From an uncultured Lachnospiraceae bacterium (lineage in GTDB: Bacteria > Bacillota > Clostridia > Lachnospirales > Lachnospiraceae): a stretch of 64,000 bases of DNA. Under the pieces are notes generated by a model that searched no databases, was not told the DNA's origin, and saw only the letters and a list, made by a program, of their open reading frames with translations. The stretch lies in NCBI GenBank assembly GCA_900539715.1, contig UQDA01000005.1, positions 1-64,000 on the forward strand, written 5' to 3'. A program made the translations under genes and the position numbers. Positions 40,452 through 49,679 of this stretch are shown here, piece by piece (position 1 is the stretch's first letter; each line of letters opens with the position of its first letter).

Positions 40452-41993
40452 ATGAATCGATTGAAAACCGTATTTTTGATGGCTTTGACTGCGGCATGCC
40501 TGTTTCTGGGAGCGGGAGGGGAAGCTTATGCAGCTCCGAACGATACGATACGGGAAGGTGTGACAGCGGACGGGATCGACTTGTCCGGTATGACAAAGGA
40601 TCAGGCGACAGCGGCGATTCAGGGCTATGTGAACGGATTGGGGCAGACGGAGATATCCCTGCAGGCGCAGGACGGGCAGAGTGTGTCCGTGACGGCGGGC
40701 GAGCTGGGGATTTCCTGGAAAAATACGGAGCTTGCGGCGGATGCGGTATCTATAGGCAAGAAGGGGAATATCGTAGCGCGTTACAAGGCGATGAAGGATT
40801 TGAAAAACCGGGGAATGGATTTTCATGTGGAGCTGGATTTTGACAGAGACGCTATTGCCCGGACAGTAGCAGAACGCTGCGAAAAGTTCAATGCGGAAGC
40901 GGTGGACGCGCATCTGAAGCGGGAAAACGGATCCTTTGTGGTGGAAGAAGGGCAGACAGGGTATGTGGTCGATGAGACTTCTTCCGTAAACGCGGTCTAC
41001 AGTTATCTGACAGGGCAATGGGAGCGCGGTCAGGGGAGTGTAGAGCTCGTGATGACCGTGGATGAGCCGCAGGGGAAAGCAGAGGAGCTATTGAAGGTAA
41101 AAGATGTGCTCGGCACATTTACGACCAGCTATTCTTCCTCCGGGGCATCCCGCAGTCAGAACGTGGCAAATGGCTGTAAGCTGATAGACGGAACGACGGT
41201 ATATCCGGGCGAGGCATTTTCCACATATGATGCGGTAAAACCATTTTCTGCAGAGAACGGTTACGGGATGGCAGGCTCTTATCTGAACGGAAAGGTTGTA
41301 GACAGTATCGGAGGAGGCATCTGTCAGGTGTCTACGACACTTTACAATGCTGTGCTGCGGGCAGAGCTGGAAGTGACAGAGCGTCATAATCATTCAATGA
41401 TAGTAACGTATGTGGATCCCTCTGCGGACGCGGCGATAGCGGAGTCATCCGGTAAGGATTTTATTTTTGTCAATAATACGGACCATCCGATATATATCGA
41501 GGGATATACCAAAGACAAAAAGATAACATTTACAATCTATGGCGTGGAGGCGCGTCCTAAAAACAGGACGGTCGTTTATGAGAGCGAAGTGCTTGAGAAA
41601 CATGTGCCGGAACAGGACAATATCGTAGCAGATCCGTCCCAGCCGGTCGGAGTGGTAAGCACGAGCAGCGCGCATATCGGTTATAAGGCGAAGCTGTGGA
41701 AGGTTGTAAAAGAAGACGGCGTGGAAGTGAGCCGCGAACAGGTGAACAGCAGCAATTATAAAATGAGCCCGAGAACGGCAGTGGTGGGGACAGCGACAGC
41801 CGACCCGAATGTGAGCGCCCAGATAAATGCGGCAATCGCGACGAGCAGCATCGATCAGGTAAAAGCGACTATCGCAAATATTCGGGCAGCTCAGGAGGCA
41901 GCGGCGTCCCTGACACAGGAGCAGCTGGAAGCCATCGCAGCCGCGCAGGCAGCGGCAGCTCAGGCGGCACAGGACGCAGCGGCAGGAAACTGA
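40452..41993 (+). CDS. VanW-family cell-wall protein with Ala-rich tail
   Basis: A 513 aa secreted or anchored protein: N-terminal signal peptide (cleavage near 'AYA-AP', residue 27), peptidoglycan-binding-type repeats (residues 35-210, with 'DGIDLSGMTKDQATAAI'), the VanW domain ('SRSQNVANGCKLIDGTTVYP', 'GGGICQVSTTLYNAVL', 'ERHNHSMIVTYV'), a beta domain, and a C-terminal Ala/Gln-rich coiled segment. VanW is named from vancomycin clusters but its role is unresolved; no van genes are here. Confidence 0.88.
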   Translation: MNRLKTVFLMALTAACLFLGAGGEAYAAPNDTIREGVTADGIDLSGMTKDQATAAIQGYVNGLGQTEISLQAQDGQSVSVTAGELGISWKNTELAADAVSIGKKGNIVARYKAMKDLKNRGMDFHVELDFDRDAIARTVAERCEKFNAEAVDAHLKRENGSFVVEEGQTGYVVDETSSVNAVYSYLTGQWERGQGSVELVMTVDEPQGKAEELLKVKDVLGTFTTSYSSSGASRSQNVANGCKLIDGTTVYPGEAFSTYDAVKPFSAENGYGMAGSYLNGKVVDSIGGGICQVSTTLYNAVLRAELEVTERHNHSMIVTYVDPSADAAIAESSGKDFIFVNNTDHPIYIEGYTKDKKITFTIYGVEARPKNRTVVYESEVLEKHVPEQDNIVADPSQPVGVVSTSSAHIGYKAKLWKVVKEDGVEVSREQVNSSNYKMSPRTAVVGTATADPNVSAQINAAIATSSIDQVKATIANIRAAQEAAASLTQEQLEAIAAAQAAAAQAAQDAAAGN

Positions 41994-42058
41994 CCGCAAG
42001 CATGGCGGGACCGTATGGATTCCGCCATGTTCATCAAGAGAGAAACGGATGGATTGTT

Positions 42059-43111
42059 ATGAAGACAGGAAACGTAACGGGAGCCGTTTATGAGCGGAGT
42101 GTTCATCGAAAACTGAAAAATGAAAACGGATGGATAAGAGGCGCGGCGCACGGGGAAGACTGCGCCTTTTTTGAATGCGGCGGAGGAAAAACGTTCCTTT
42201 CCCAGAGCGGCGTTTATACGGGCGCGGATATGGCGGGATATGCGGTATACAGTGCGGTGAACCGGGCGGCGGCATGGGAAACGGAATACGCTTTGGAAGC
42301 GGGAAACCGAAATATGCAGTGCAGCGTGCAGGTGCAGATAATGCTCCCTGCCGAGGAAAAGGAACAGACGCTGCAGCGGATGGTATGCGATATCCGCAGT
42401 GCGGCAGAAAATTTATGCGCAGTGCCTGCGGATGTGAAGGTGTGTGTGACGGAGGCAGTGAGCATTCCGGTAACGACGGCATCGGCAGTCATTCTGTCAG
42501 CAACAGCAGGGAACGCGGGTGCCGGAGCTGAAAAAGCAGCGTCGGCAGAAAGCGGAAACGTCAGAAAGACTTCTCTGACGGGAAGCCAGATAGTGATGAC
42601 AAAGTGGGCAGGGACAGAAGGGACGGCACGTTTGACAAACCGGTGCAGGGAGCAGCTGTTAAAGCGTTATCCGGCGCATTTTCTGGATGAGGCGGCAGCT
42701 TTTGACAGGTATCTTTCAATCGTCCCGGAGGCCGCAGTCGCCCGGAAGTCCGGCGTCGGCGCAGTCTGTGCGGCGGGCGAGGGCGGCGTGTTCCATGCGC
42801 TCTGGACGCTGGCGGAGAGAGCCGGAACCGGACTTGAGGTTTTTTTGAAAAAGATACCTATCCGGCAGGAAACCGTAGAAGTCTGCAATATGCTGGATGT
42901 TAATCCGTATGAGATGGCGGCCAACGGCAGCCTTTTATGTGTGACACGTGAGGGCGAGGCGCTGGCGGAAAGCTTTCGCAGGGAAGGGATTCCCGCAGAG
43001 GTCATCGGATTTTTGACCGGAGAAAACGACCGCGTGATAATAAACGGCGAGGAACGGCGGGTTCTGGAGCCGGCGAAGGAAGACTCGGTCTACCGGATAT
43101 TAAAGATATAA
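42059..43111 (+). CDS. AIR-synthase/HypE-like protein
   Basis: A 350 aa protein whose C-terminal 120 residues resemble the AIR-synthase-related domain of HypE/ThiL proteins: 'VEVCNMLDVNPYEMAANGSL', 'LCVTREGEALAESFRREGIP' and 'EVIGF'. The N-terminal 150 residues are divergent and the usual ATP-site pattern is not plain. The start is placed at ATG 42059; the ATG at 42002 lies within a perfect CATGGCGG/CCGCCATG hairpin just after vanW. No hydrogenase genes are in the window, so HypE function is doubtful. It may serve another ATP-dependent step. Confidence 0.6.
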   Translation: MKTGNVTGAVYERSVHRKLKNENGWIRGAAHGEDCAFFECGGGKTFLSQSGVYTGADMAGYAVYSAVNRAAAWETEYALEAGNRNMQCSVQVQIMLPAEEKEQTLQRMVCDIRSAAENLCAVPADVKVCVTEAVSIPVTTASAVILSATAGNAGAGAEKAASAESGNVRKTSLTGSQIVMTKWAGTEGTARLTNRCREQLLKRYPAHFLDEAAAFDRYLSIVPEAAVARKSGVGAVCAAGEGGVFHALWTLAERAGTGLEVFLKKIPIRQETVEVCNMLDVNPYEMAANGSLLCVTREGEALAESFRREGIPAEVIGFLTGENDRVIINGEERRVLEPAKEDSVYRILKI

Positions 43112-43131
43112 GGAATGGAGCGGAGAAAGTT

Positions 43132-43614
43132 ATGAGAGAAGAACTGTTAAAAATAATTGAAAAGAACAGCCGTATCAATTTGAAAGAACTGGCTGTCATC
43201 CTTGGTGTTGAGGAGATAGATGTGGTAAACGAGATGGCGGCGATGGAGGCAGAGGGGATAATCTGCGGCTATCACACGCTCATCGACTGGGAAAAGACGA
43301 GCATTGAAAAGGTATCTGCACTGATAGAGGTGCGGGTGACGCCTCAGCGCGGTCAGGGCTTTGACAGCATTGCGGAACGGATTTATAAATATCCTGAGGT
43401 AAATGCGGTATTTTTGATATCCGGTGGTTTTGATCTGCTTGTAACGCTGGAAGGCAAATCTTTGAAGGAGGTGTCCGCTTTCGTATCTGACAAGCTTTCA
43501 ACACTGGACAGCATCCTGAGCACCGCGACTCATTTTATCCTGAAAAAATATAAGGATCATGGGACTATCCTTGCAAAAAAATCTGAAGACCAGAGGGAGA
43601 AATTCATGCCATGA
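43132..43614 (+). CDS. Lrp/AsnC-family regulator
   Basis: A 160 aa regulator: N-terminal winged helix ('INLKELAVILGVEEIDVVNE') and C-terminal RAM ligand-binding domain ('ALIEVRVTPQRGQGFDSIAE', 'LISGGFDLLVTLEGKSL'). Family members sense amino acids. Its stop overlaps the aminotransferase start by ATGA, so it probably controls and senses the metabolism of the next gene. ATG 43132 follows AATGGAGCGGAGAAAG. Confidence 0.9.
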   Translation: MREELLKIIEKNSRINLKELAVILGVEEIDVVNEMAAMEAEGIICGYHTLIDWEKTSIEKVSALIEVRVTPQRGQGFDSIAERIYKYPEVNAVFLISGGFDLLVTLEGKSLKEVSAFVSDKLSTLDSILSTATHFILKKYKDHGTILAKKSEDQREKFMP

Positions 43615-44786
43615 GAAATCCGTTATCCGATAAGATCATAACGATCAAGCCGTCGGGCATCCGAAAGTTTTTTGATATCGTAAGTGAGATGGACGACGCT
43701 ATCTCGCTTGGCGTGGGAGAACCCGACTTTGATACACCGTGGCACATCCGCGATGAGGGTATTTATTCGCTGGAAAAAGGACGTACCTTTTATACATCCA
43801 ATGCAGGCTTGAAAGAGCTGAAGCTTGAAATCTGCCGTTACTTAAACCGCCGTCTTGGACTGGAGTATGATTACCGGAATCAGGTGATCGTGACGGTAGG
43901 CGGTTCCGAAGCGATAGATATCGCCCTGCGTGCCATGATAAATCCGGGGGATGAAGTGCTCATTCCGCAGCCGTCTTATGTTTCTTACGAACCGTGTGCC
44001 GTGCTGGCAGATGCGGTTCCGGTTATCATTAACCTGAAGGCGGAAAACGAATTCCGTCTGACCGCGCAGGAGCTGCGCGATGCGATAACAGATAAAACAA
44101 AGGTACTCATCCTTCCTTTTCCGAATAATCCGACGGGCGCTATCATGGAGCGCAGGGATTTGGAGGAGATAGCCGAGGTGATCCGGGAAAAGGATCTGTT
44201 TGTTATCTCCGATGAAATTTATTCTGAACTCACTTATAAAGAAGAGCATGTGTCCATTGCCCAGATTCCGGGGATGCAGGAACGGACAATACTTATCAAC
44301 GGTTTTTCAAAGGCGTATGCGATGACCGGCTGGCGGCTGGGCTATGCGTGCGGACCGGAGATGATCATTACGCAGATGATCAAGATACATCAGTTCGCCA
44401 TCATGTGCGCGCCCACCACGAGTCAGTATGCGGCAGTGGAGGCACTGAAAAACGGCGACGGCGATGTGAAGGAGATGCGGGACGAGTATAACCAGCGCCG
44501 GCGCTATCTGATGCATGCGTTTAAGGAGATGGGACTGCCGTGTTTTGAGCCATACGGTGCCTTTTATGTATTTCCGTGCATCGCAGAATTCGGGATGACG
44601 AGCGATGAGTTTGCGACCCGTTTTCTGCAGGAGGAAAAGGTGGCGGTTGTGCCGGGAACGGCGTTCGGTGACTGCGGCGAGGGATTTATCCGTATTTCCT
44701 ATGCGTATTCTCTTGAAAAGCTGAAAATGGCAATCGGCAGACTGGCCCGTTTTGTAGAAAAGCTGAAAAAAGAAAGGGCAGAATAA
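43611..44786 (+). CDS. PLP-dependent aminotransferase, class I/II
   Basis: A 391 aa fold-type I aminotransferase. The PLP-binding Lys is in 'INGFSKAYAMTGWRLGY', Asp and Tyr of the cofactor site are in 'LFVISDEIYSELTY', Asn in 'FPNNPTGAIM', and the substrate-carboxylate Arg is in 'GFIRISYAYSLE'. Related to AspB/AlaT/PatA-type enzymes; the amino-acid substrate cannot be read from the sequence. Coupled to the Lrp regulator by ATGA. Confidence 0.9.
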   Translation: MRNPLSDKIITIKPSGIRKFFDIVSEMDDAISLGVGEPDFDTPWHIRDEGIYSLEKGRTFYTSNAGLKELKLEICRYLNRRLGLEYDYRNQVIVTVGGSEAIDIALRAMINPGDEVLIPQPSYVSYEPCAVLADAVPVIINLKAENEFRLTAQELRDAITDKTKVLILPFPNNPTGAIMERRDLEEIAEVIREKDLFVISDEIYSELTYKEEHVSIAQIPGMQERTILINGFSKAYAMTGWRLGYACGPEMIITQMIKIHQFAIMCAPTTSQYAAVEALKNGDGDVKEMRDEYNQRRRYLMHAFKEMGLPCFEPYGAFYVFPCIAEFGMTSDEFATRFLQEEKVAVVPGTAFGDCGEGFIRISYAYSLEKLKMAIGRLARFVEKLKKERAE

Positions 44787-44793
44787 AAGGACT

Positions 44794-45303
44794 ATGCTGA
44801 ACATCGTATTGCATCAGCCGGAAATCCCGGCAAATACTGGAAATATTGGAAGAACGTGCGTGGCAACGGGCGCGGTGCTGCATCTTATCGAGCCGCTTGG
44901 ATTTTCTCTTGATGAAAAGCATCTAAAGCGCGCCGGAATGGATTACTGGCATCTGCTGGACGTGCGCCGTTACATCAATTTTGAAGATTTTCTGTCAAAA
45001 AACCCGTCGGTCGGAAACGGTGCGAAGCTGTGGCTGGCGACGACGAAGGCGCATCAGGTATACAGCGACGTAAGCTTTGGACCCGATGACTATATCATGT
45101 TCGGAAAAGAGAGCGCGGGCATCCCGGAGGAAATCCTTGTGGAACATGAGGAGGGATGTATCCGTATCCCGATGCGGGAGGACATCCGTTCCCTGAACCT
45201 TTCCAACTCTGCGGCTGTCGTGCTCTATGAGGCTTTGCGTCAGAATGCGTTTGCAGACCTGCAGGAAAACGGGGAGCTGCATCGGCTTTCGTGGAAGGGA
45301 TGA
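44794..45303 (+). CDS. trmL: tRNA (cytidine/uridine-34 2'-O)-methyltransferase TrmL
   Basis: A small SPOUT methyltransferase (169 aa) that methylates the wobble ribose of tRNA-Leu. The N-terminal 'LNIVLHQPEIPANTGNIGRT' and C-terminal knot motifs 'MFGKESAGIPEEIL' and 'IPMREDIRSLNLSNSAAVVL' are characteristic. AAAAGGAC precedes the ATG, seven bases after the aminotransferase. Standard length. Confidence 0.94.
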   Translation: MLNIVLHQPEIPANTGNIGRTCVATGAVLHLIEPLGFSLDEKHLKRAGMDYWHLLDVRRYINFEDFLSKNPSVGNGAKLWLATTKAHQVYSDVSFGPDDYIMFGKESAGIPEEILVEHEEGCIRIPMREDIRSLNLSNSAAVVLYEALRQNAFADLQENGELHRLSWKG

Positions 45304-45570
45304 TGCCGGACCAAAGCGCTCTTCAGTGGAGAAATCTGCTGATGGAGGTCTGTATTGTCCCGGATAACATATCGTCCATGGTGCATGCCTACGGGCTGTG
45401 GCTGCTCATGTCAGAGCACAGGCATCCGGGGAAGGGTGTATATTGTTGAAAACGAGCTGGTCTTCAGTTATCTGGTGGAGCGGCTGAAGGGCGGAAAGCA
45501 TTCAGAATCCTGCCCTGCAGAAGACGGCGAAGCGCGTGCAGGAGAAGGGGCGCGCGGGGTATCAGGAATA
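45303..45570 (+). pseudogene. Possible frameshifted gene remnant after trmL
   Basis: An open frame from 45303 gives 48 codons (ending '..SEHRHPGKG'); near 45430 the neighbouring frame continues as 'RVYIVENELVFSYLVERLKG'. Joined, they read like one protein with a one-base shift. No family was recognised. The 3' part runs into the convergent ANTAR gene. No other feature was seen in this gap. Confidence 0.3.
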
Positions 45571-46146
45571 GGTTTTCATGATTTCTTCGGCAATGGTCCG
45601 TTTGGTAACGCAGCGGTCCATTGCCTGTTTTTCAATGTATCGGTGGGCTTCCGGTTCACTCATGGAAAGCTGGCTGATCAGAAGCCATTTCGCCTTGTTG
45701 ACGAGACGGATCTCAGCCATCTTTTCCTCAATAGTCAGGGATTTTTTTTCGAATTGCCGCAGTCGTTCCCGGGCGCTTTCCAGCCAGCTGAGAGCATAGG
45801 ACATGGTTGTCTTTGACAATGGCTTGGACAGGGTAAATACGCCATATTCGGCAACCTGCTCATGGATTCCGTCATGAAGATCATTTTTTACCAGAAGAAG
45901 AACGGCGGACTGTCTGCCGGTACAGATGTCGATGGCAAAGTGGACTCCCATATCATCGCGTAAGGGGGAATTGATAATGACAAAGTCATAGGCTTTATCA
46001 GTAAGCTCCCGTCTGGCGGCGTTGATGCCAAAGACCGTGTGGACGGGGAAATATTTGGTCTGGGAAAGAACATCAGCAAAGGTAGAGGTGAAGGCGTCAG
46101 TTGCAGACACAATGAGGATGCTGTAGGAACGTTCTCTTAAAGCCAT
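45562..46146 (-). CDS. ANTAR-domain response-regulator antiterminator
   Basis: A 194 aa protein: N-terminal receiver-like domain (residues 8-115, 'SILIVSATDAFTSTFADVL') without a clear full acidic phosphorylation pocket, then a coiled coil ('LRQFEKKSLTIEEKMAEIRL') and the C-terminal ANTAR domain ('VNKAKWLLISQLSMSEPEAH', 'TKRTIAEEIMK'). ANTAR proteins bind dual-hairpin RNA and prevent termination. ATG 46146 follows AAAGGAGAGG. It is last in the glutamate synthase-glutamine synthetase operon; similar terminators lie in both leaders at 50.8-51.1 kb, its probable targets. Confidence 0.88.
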   Translation of the reverse strand: MALRERSYSILIVSATDAFTSTFADVLSQTKYFPVHTVFGINAARRELTDKAYDFVIINSPLRDDMGVHFAIDICTGRQSAVLLLVKNDLHDGIHEQVAEYGVFTLSKPLSKTTMSYALSWLESARERLRQFEKKSLTIEEKMAEIRLVNKAKWLLISQLSMSEPEAHRYIEKQAMDRCVTKRTIAEEIMKTYS

Positions 46147-46172
46147 GTTCACCTCTCCTTTCCTGAATGGGA

Positions 46173-47384
46173 TTATTGATTGCAATAGATATTTAAAATG
46201 GTTTCCGGAATATATTTTTTAATAAAATCGCTGGCGGCAGCAACGGTACAGGCAGAGCGGAAATCCTCCGGAAGGCGTTTGTAGCCGGTAAGGGAGGTAT
46301 TGTCTGCCATGTATAAATTAAAATCCGCGGGCGGCGGCAATACCGGTCTGTTCCGGATTCCTTCTAAAACCGCATAGATGATAAGTGTAAAGGCCAGATA
46401 AGCATTTGCGGCAGGATCCGGGGAGCGCAGCTCGACACGCCGGTATTCCCCCAGAGCTGCGGGAACCCGGATCAGCTGGGAGCGGTTTTCGCAGGACCAG
46501 GAAATATACCCGGGAGCTTTGCTGATGCCGAAGCGTTTGTAGGAATCCGGGAGCGGATTTAGAAATATGGTCATTTCAGAAATCTTATCCAGAATGCCTG
46601 CGATTATACAGTCCATATGATCTGCGCCGTCTGCAGCTTTTACGGACAGATTGATATGAAAGCCGTTTCCGGCTTCGTTTTCCAGAGGCTTGGGATTAAA
46701 ATCCGCAAAAATACCGTTCAGTCCGGCAATCGTTTTTACAACCGTCTGGAAGGTCATGGAGTTGTCTGCGGCAGTCAGGGGATCGGAATAGCGGAAATCA
46801 ATTTCATTTTGTCCCGGCCCTTCTTCGTGATGGGAGCTTTCCGGAAAAATTCCCATCTGCTCCAGCGTAAGGCAGACCTCACGCCGGATGTTTTCCCCCC
46901 GGTCTTCGGGAGCCATATCCATATAGCTTGCATTATCGTAGGGGATTTTTGTCGGATTCCCGCTGTCATCGAGCTGGAACAGATAGAATTCCTGCTCTGC
47001 TCCGAAAAAGAAGCGGTATCCGGCATCTTTTGCTTCCTGAACTGCTTTTTTTAACAGGGAACGGGTGTCGCATTCAAATATGGTACCATCCGGATAGGTA
47101 ATGCTGCAGAACATCCGGACGACACGTCCGTGCTCCGGTCGCCAGGGCAGGGGCATCAGCGTGTCAGGATCCGGATGAAGAAAGAGGTCGGAATGGCTTT
47201 CGTCCCCAAAGCCGGCAATAGCCGATGCATCAATGGCGATGCCGTGTTCAAAAGCCCGGGAGAGCTCCTGCGGCATAATGGAAATGTTTTTCTGTTTGCC
47301 GAACACATCGCAAAATGCCAGACGGATGAATTTGACATCCTCCTCCTGCATATACTGGAGCACCTCTTCTTTTGAATACTTCAT
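46173..47384 (-). CDS. Glutamine synthetase, short type
   Basis: Makes glutamine from glutamate, ammonia and ATP. The 403 aa protein has the beta-grasp 'VKFIRLAFCDVFGKQKNIS', the metal and substrate sites 'FFGAEQEFYLF', 'HHEEGPGQNEIDFR', 'NGFHINLS' and 'RVELRSPDPAANAYLAFTL'. It is about 40 residues shorter than GlnA type I at the C-terminus and lacks the adenylylation Tyr region. ATG 47384 has AGGTGGG before it; the open frame upstream is leader. Encoded in the same operon as split glutamate synthase. The GlnN enzyme is encoded divergently. Confidence 0.92.
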   Translation of the reverse strand: MKYSKEEVLQYMQEEDVKFIRLAFCDVFGKQKNISIMPQELSRAFEHGIAIDASAIAGFGDESHSDLFLHPDPDTLMPLPWRPEHGRVVRMFCSITYPDGTIFECDTRSLLKKAVQEAKDAGYRFFFGAEQEFYLFQLDDSGNPTKIPYDNASYMDMAPEDRGENIRREVCLTLEQMGIFPESSHHEEGPGQNEIDFRYSDPLTAADNSMTFQTVVKTIAGLNGIFADFNPKPLENEAGNGFHINLSVKAADGADHMDCIIAGILDKISEMTIFLNPLPDSYKRFGISKAPGYISWSCENRSQLIRVPAALGEYRRVELRSPDPAANAYLAFTLIIYAVLEGIRNRPVLPPPADFNLYMADNTSLTGYKRLPEDFRSACTVAAASDFIKKYIPETILNIYCNQ

Positions 47385-47403
47385 AATCCCACCTGCTTTC
47401 TTT

Positions 47404-48126
47404 CTAATTTGCGACATACATCTGCTTATACGGATTTTTGCTGTCCGGTGTGATGACGGTAAAGGGTTCGGATAAAATTTCATCCAGGGAATAGCGGAAG
47501 TCTGCGCAGTATTCGGACAGGTATCCCCGGATCTCATCCAGATCCTCCGGGGCAGCGCGCCTTGCCGTTACCTGCTCTGAAAAACGCAGATCCTCACAGC
47601 TTCCGCGCAGGAACATTTTCCCTCCATGCATGCCGGTGCAGGGGAAGTTGCCGACGATGTGTCTGCCGTTTTTAAAAAGTCCGAGAACGATAATGATACC
47701 GCCTGCCTGATATTCGCCCAGAAAGCTTCCGGCGCAGCCTCCGATGATCATAACGGGAACCTTCTGCTGATAGGCTTTCATATGGATTCCGGCGCGGTAG
47801 CCGGCGTTGCCCTGTACGTAGATCCTGCCTCCGCGCATGGCGTAACCGGCAGCGTCTCCAATGCTGCCGAAGATCAGGATCTTTCCTTCATTCATTGTGT
47901 CCCCGACGGCATCCTGCGCATTGCCTTTTACGGTAATGCATGAATTGTTCAGGTATGCGCCCAGAGCGTTTCCGGGGATTCCGTGGATCGTAATATTTTT
48001 GCCGGACATACCGGAGCCGATAAAGCGCTGGCCGCAGCAGCCTTCTATGATACAGTCGCCGCCGGCCTTTCGGAGCGCTTCATTTAAAGCCTTATAGTCC
48101 AGATTTGCAGCGTCTATGATTTGCAT
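47404..48126 (-). CDS. Glutamate synthase GXGXG-domain subunit
   Basis: A 240 aa protein equal to the C-terminal beta-helix (GXGXG) domain of GltB: '[20 protein letters not shown]', 'GNALGAYLNNSCITVKGNAQ', 'GGRIYVQGNAGYRAGIHM'. In split archaeal/clostridial-type glutamate synthases this domain is a separate polypeptide. Start ATG 48126 lies after TTTTTGGAGGTG; six residues of upstream frame are dropped. Third gene of the minus-strand operon, it probably forms a complex with the two products encoded upstream. Confidence 0.9.
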   Translation of the reverse strand: MQIIDAANLDYKALNEALRKAGGDCIIEGCCGQRFIGSGMSGKNITIHGIPGNALGAYLNNSCITVKGNAQDAVGDTMNEGKILIFGSIGDAAGYAMRGGRIYVQGNAGYRAGIHMKAYQQKVPVMIIGGCAGSFLGEYQAGGIIIVLGLFKNGRHIVGNFPCTGMHGGKMFLRGSCEDLRFSEQVTARRAAPEDLDEIRGYLSEYCADFRYSLDEILSEPFTVITPDSKNPYKQMYVAN

Positions 48127-48173
48127 ATTATACCACACCTCCAAAAAAATGTTTACGCTTTTTCAGGGGAAAA

Positions 48174-49679
48174 TTACTCGCCTGCATGGGAGATTCCAAG
48201 AATTTCAAGCTCCTTTGCGTTCAGACCGATCCCTCTGAGCATCAGACGGTTTCCGCGCAGGGCTTCAATGGAGTTGATTCCCATGCCGCCCATCAGTTCT
48301 TTGATCTCATGATTCCATGCGGTCATCAGGTTGACAAGGCGCGCCTGTCCTATTTCAGGATTCAGCCTTTTTACAAGCTCAGGTCTCTGGGTTGCGATTC
48401 CCCAGTTGCATTTGCCCGTCTGGCAGGTCCGGCACAGATGGCAACCGAGTGCCAGAAGGGCGGCGGTGGCCACATAGCAGGCGTCCGCTCCGAGAGCAAT
48501 GGCTTTTACGACGTCTGAGGCGCTGCGGATGCTCCCTCCGACTACAAGGGATACATTGTTGCGGATGCCTTCATCGCGCAGACGCTGATCGACGGCAGCA
48601 AGTGCGAGCTCGACAGGGATGCCCACGTTGTCCCGGATTCTTGTGGGAGTAGCTCCCGTGCCTCCGCGAAAACCGTCAATGGCAATGATATCGGCGCCGC
48701 TTCTTGCGATCCCGCTGGCGATGGCGGCGATATTATGTACGGCGGCAACCTTGACGATGACAGGTTTTTTATATTCGGTGGCTTCTTTTAAGGAGAAGAC
48801 GAGCTGGCGCAGATCCTCGATGGAATAAATGTCATGGTGCGGAGCCGGGGAGATCGCATCGGAGCCCTCCGGAATCATGCGCGTGCGGGATACGTCGCCG
48901 ACAATTTTTGTGCCGGGAAGATGGCCGCCGATGCCCGGCTTTGCACCCTGCCCCATTTTAATTTCAATGGCAGCGCCGGCATTCAGATATTGCTCATGAA
49001 CGCCGAAGCGTCCGGAGGCTACCTGGACAATGGTGTTTTCGCCGTAGCAGTAAAAATCCTCATGGAGTCCGCCTTCGCCGGTGTTGTAGAAAATACCGAG
49101 CGCTGTAGCTGCCAGGGCAAGGGATTTGTGGGCGTTATAGCTGATCGAGCCGTAGCTCATGGCGGAAAACATAACGGGCATGGAAAGCTCCAGCTGGGGC
49201 GGAAGACTGTAATCCAGGGAGCCGTCTGCCATACGGCTCACCTTCTGCGGTTTTTTGCCGAGATATACTCTTGTTTCCATCGGCTCGCGCAGCGGATCGA
49301 TGGAAGGATTGGTTACCTGTGAGGCGTTGATCAGGAGCTTATCCCAGTAAACGGGGAAAGGCTTCGGATTGCCCATGGAGGATAGCAGAACGCCGCCGCT
49401 GTTGGCCTGCTTATAGATTTCTCTGATGGTATCTCCCTGCCAGTTGGAGTTTTCGCGGAGAGAACAGTCTGTTTTTACGATTTTGAGCGCTCTTGTGGGA
49501 CAGAAGGAGACGCATCGCTGGCAATTGACGCATTTTGATTCATCGCATTTCATGGTATGATGCTCTTCGTCATAGCTGTGAACTCCGTTGGCGCATTGCC
49601 GCTCACAAAGGCGGCAGACGGTGCAACGTTCTTTGTTTCTGATCACTTCAAATTCCGGATAGATAAATTCGATTCCCAT
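48174..49679 (-). CDS. Glutamate synthase FMN-domain subunit with ferredoxin domain
   Basis: A 501 aa protein: two 4Fe-4S motifs at residues 15-75 ('CTVCRLCERQC', 'CVNCQRCVSFC') and the FMN-binding synthase domain ('FSAMSYGSISYNAHKSL', 'GQGAKPGIGGHLPG', 'DGFRGGTGATPT'). It converts 2-oxoglutarate and glutamine-derived ammonia to glutamate using reduced ferredoxin or an NAD(P)H partner. The start overlaps the stop of the amidotransferase gene by one base. This is the archaeal-type GltB arrangement rather than the 1500 aa fused enzyme. Confidence 0.92.
   Translation of the reverse strand: MGIEFIYPEFEVIRNKERCTVCRLCERQCANGVHSYDEEHHTMKCDESKCVNCQRCVSFCPTRALKIVKTDCSLRENSNWQGDTIREIYKQANSGGVLLSSMGNPKPFPVYWDKLLINASQVTNPSIDPLREPMETRVYLGKKPQKVSRMADGSLDYSLPPQLELSMPVMFSAMSYGSISYNAHKSLALAATALGIFYNTGEGGLHEDFYCYGENTIVQVASGRFGVHEQYLNAGAAIEIKMGQGAKPGIGGHLPGTKIVGDVSRTRMIPEGSDAISPAPHHDIYSIEDLRQLVFSLKEATEYKKPVIVKVAAVHNIAAIASGIARSGADIIAIDGFRGGTGATPTRIRDNVGIPVELALAAVDQRLRDEGIRNNVSLVVGGSIRSASDVVKAIALGADACYVATAALLALGCHLCRTCQTGKCNWGIATQRPELVKRLNPEIGQARLVNLMTAWNHEIKELMGGMGINSIEALRGNRLMLRGIGLNAKELEILGISHAGE

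Noticed and set aside
42002..42058. Upstream start of the HypE-like gene at 42002
   Set aside because: That ATG lies in a perfect hairpin after vanW and the added residues are not protein-like.
45355..45816. 153 aa plus-strand frame
   Set aside because: Its second half is antisense to the ANTAR gene. Only the first part may belong to a frameshifted remnant.
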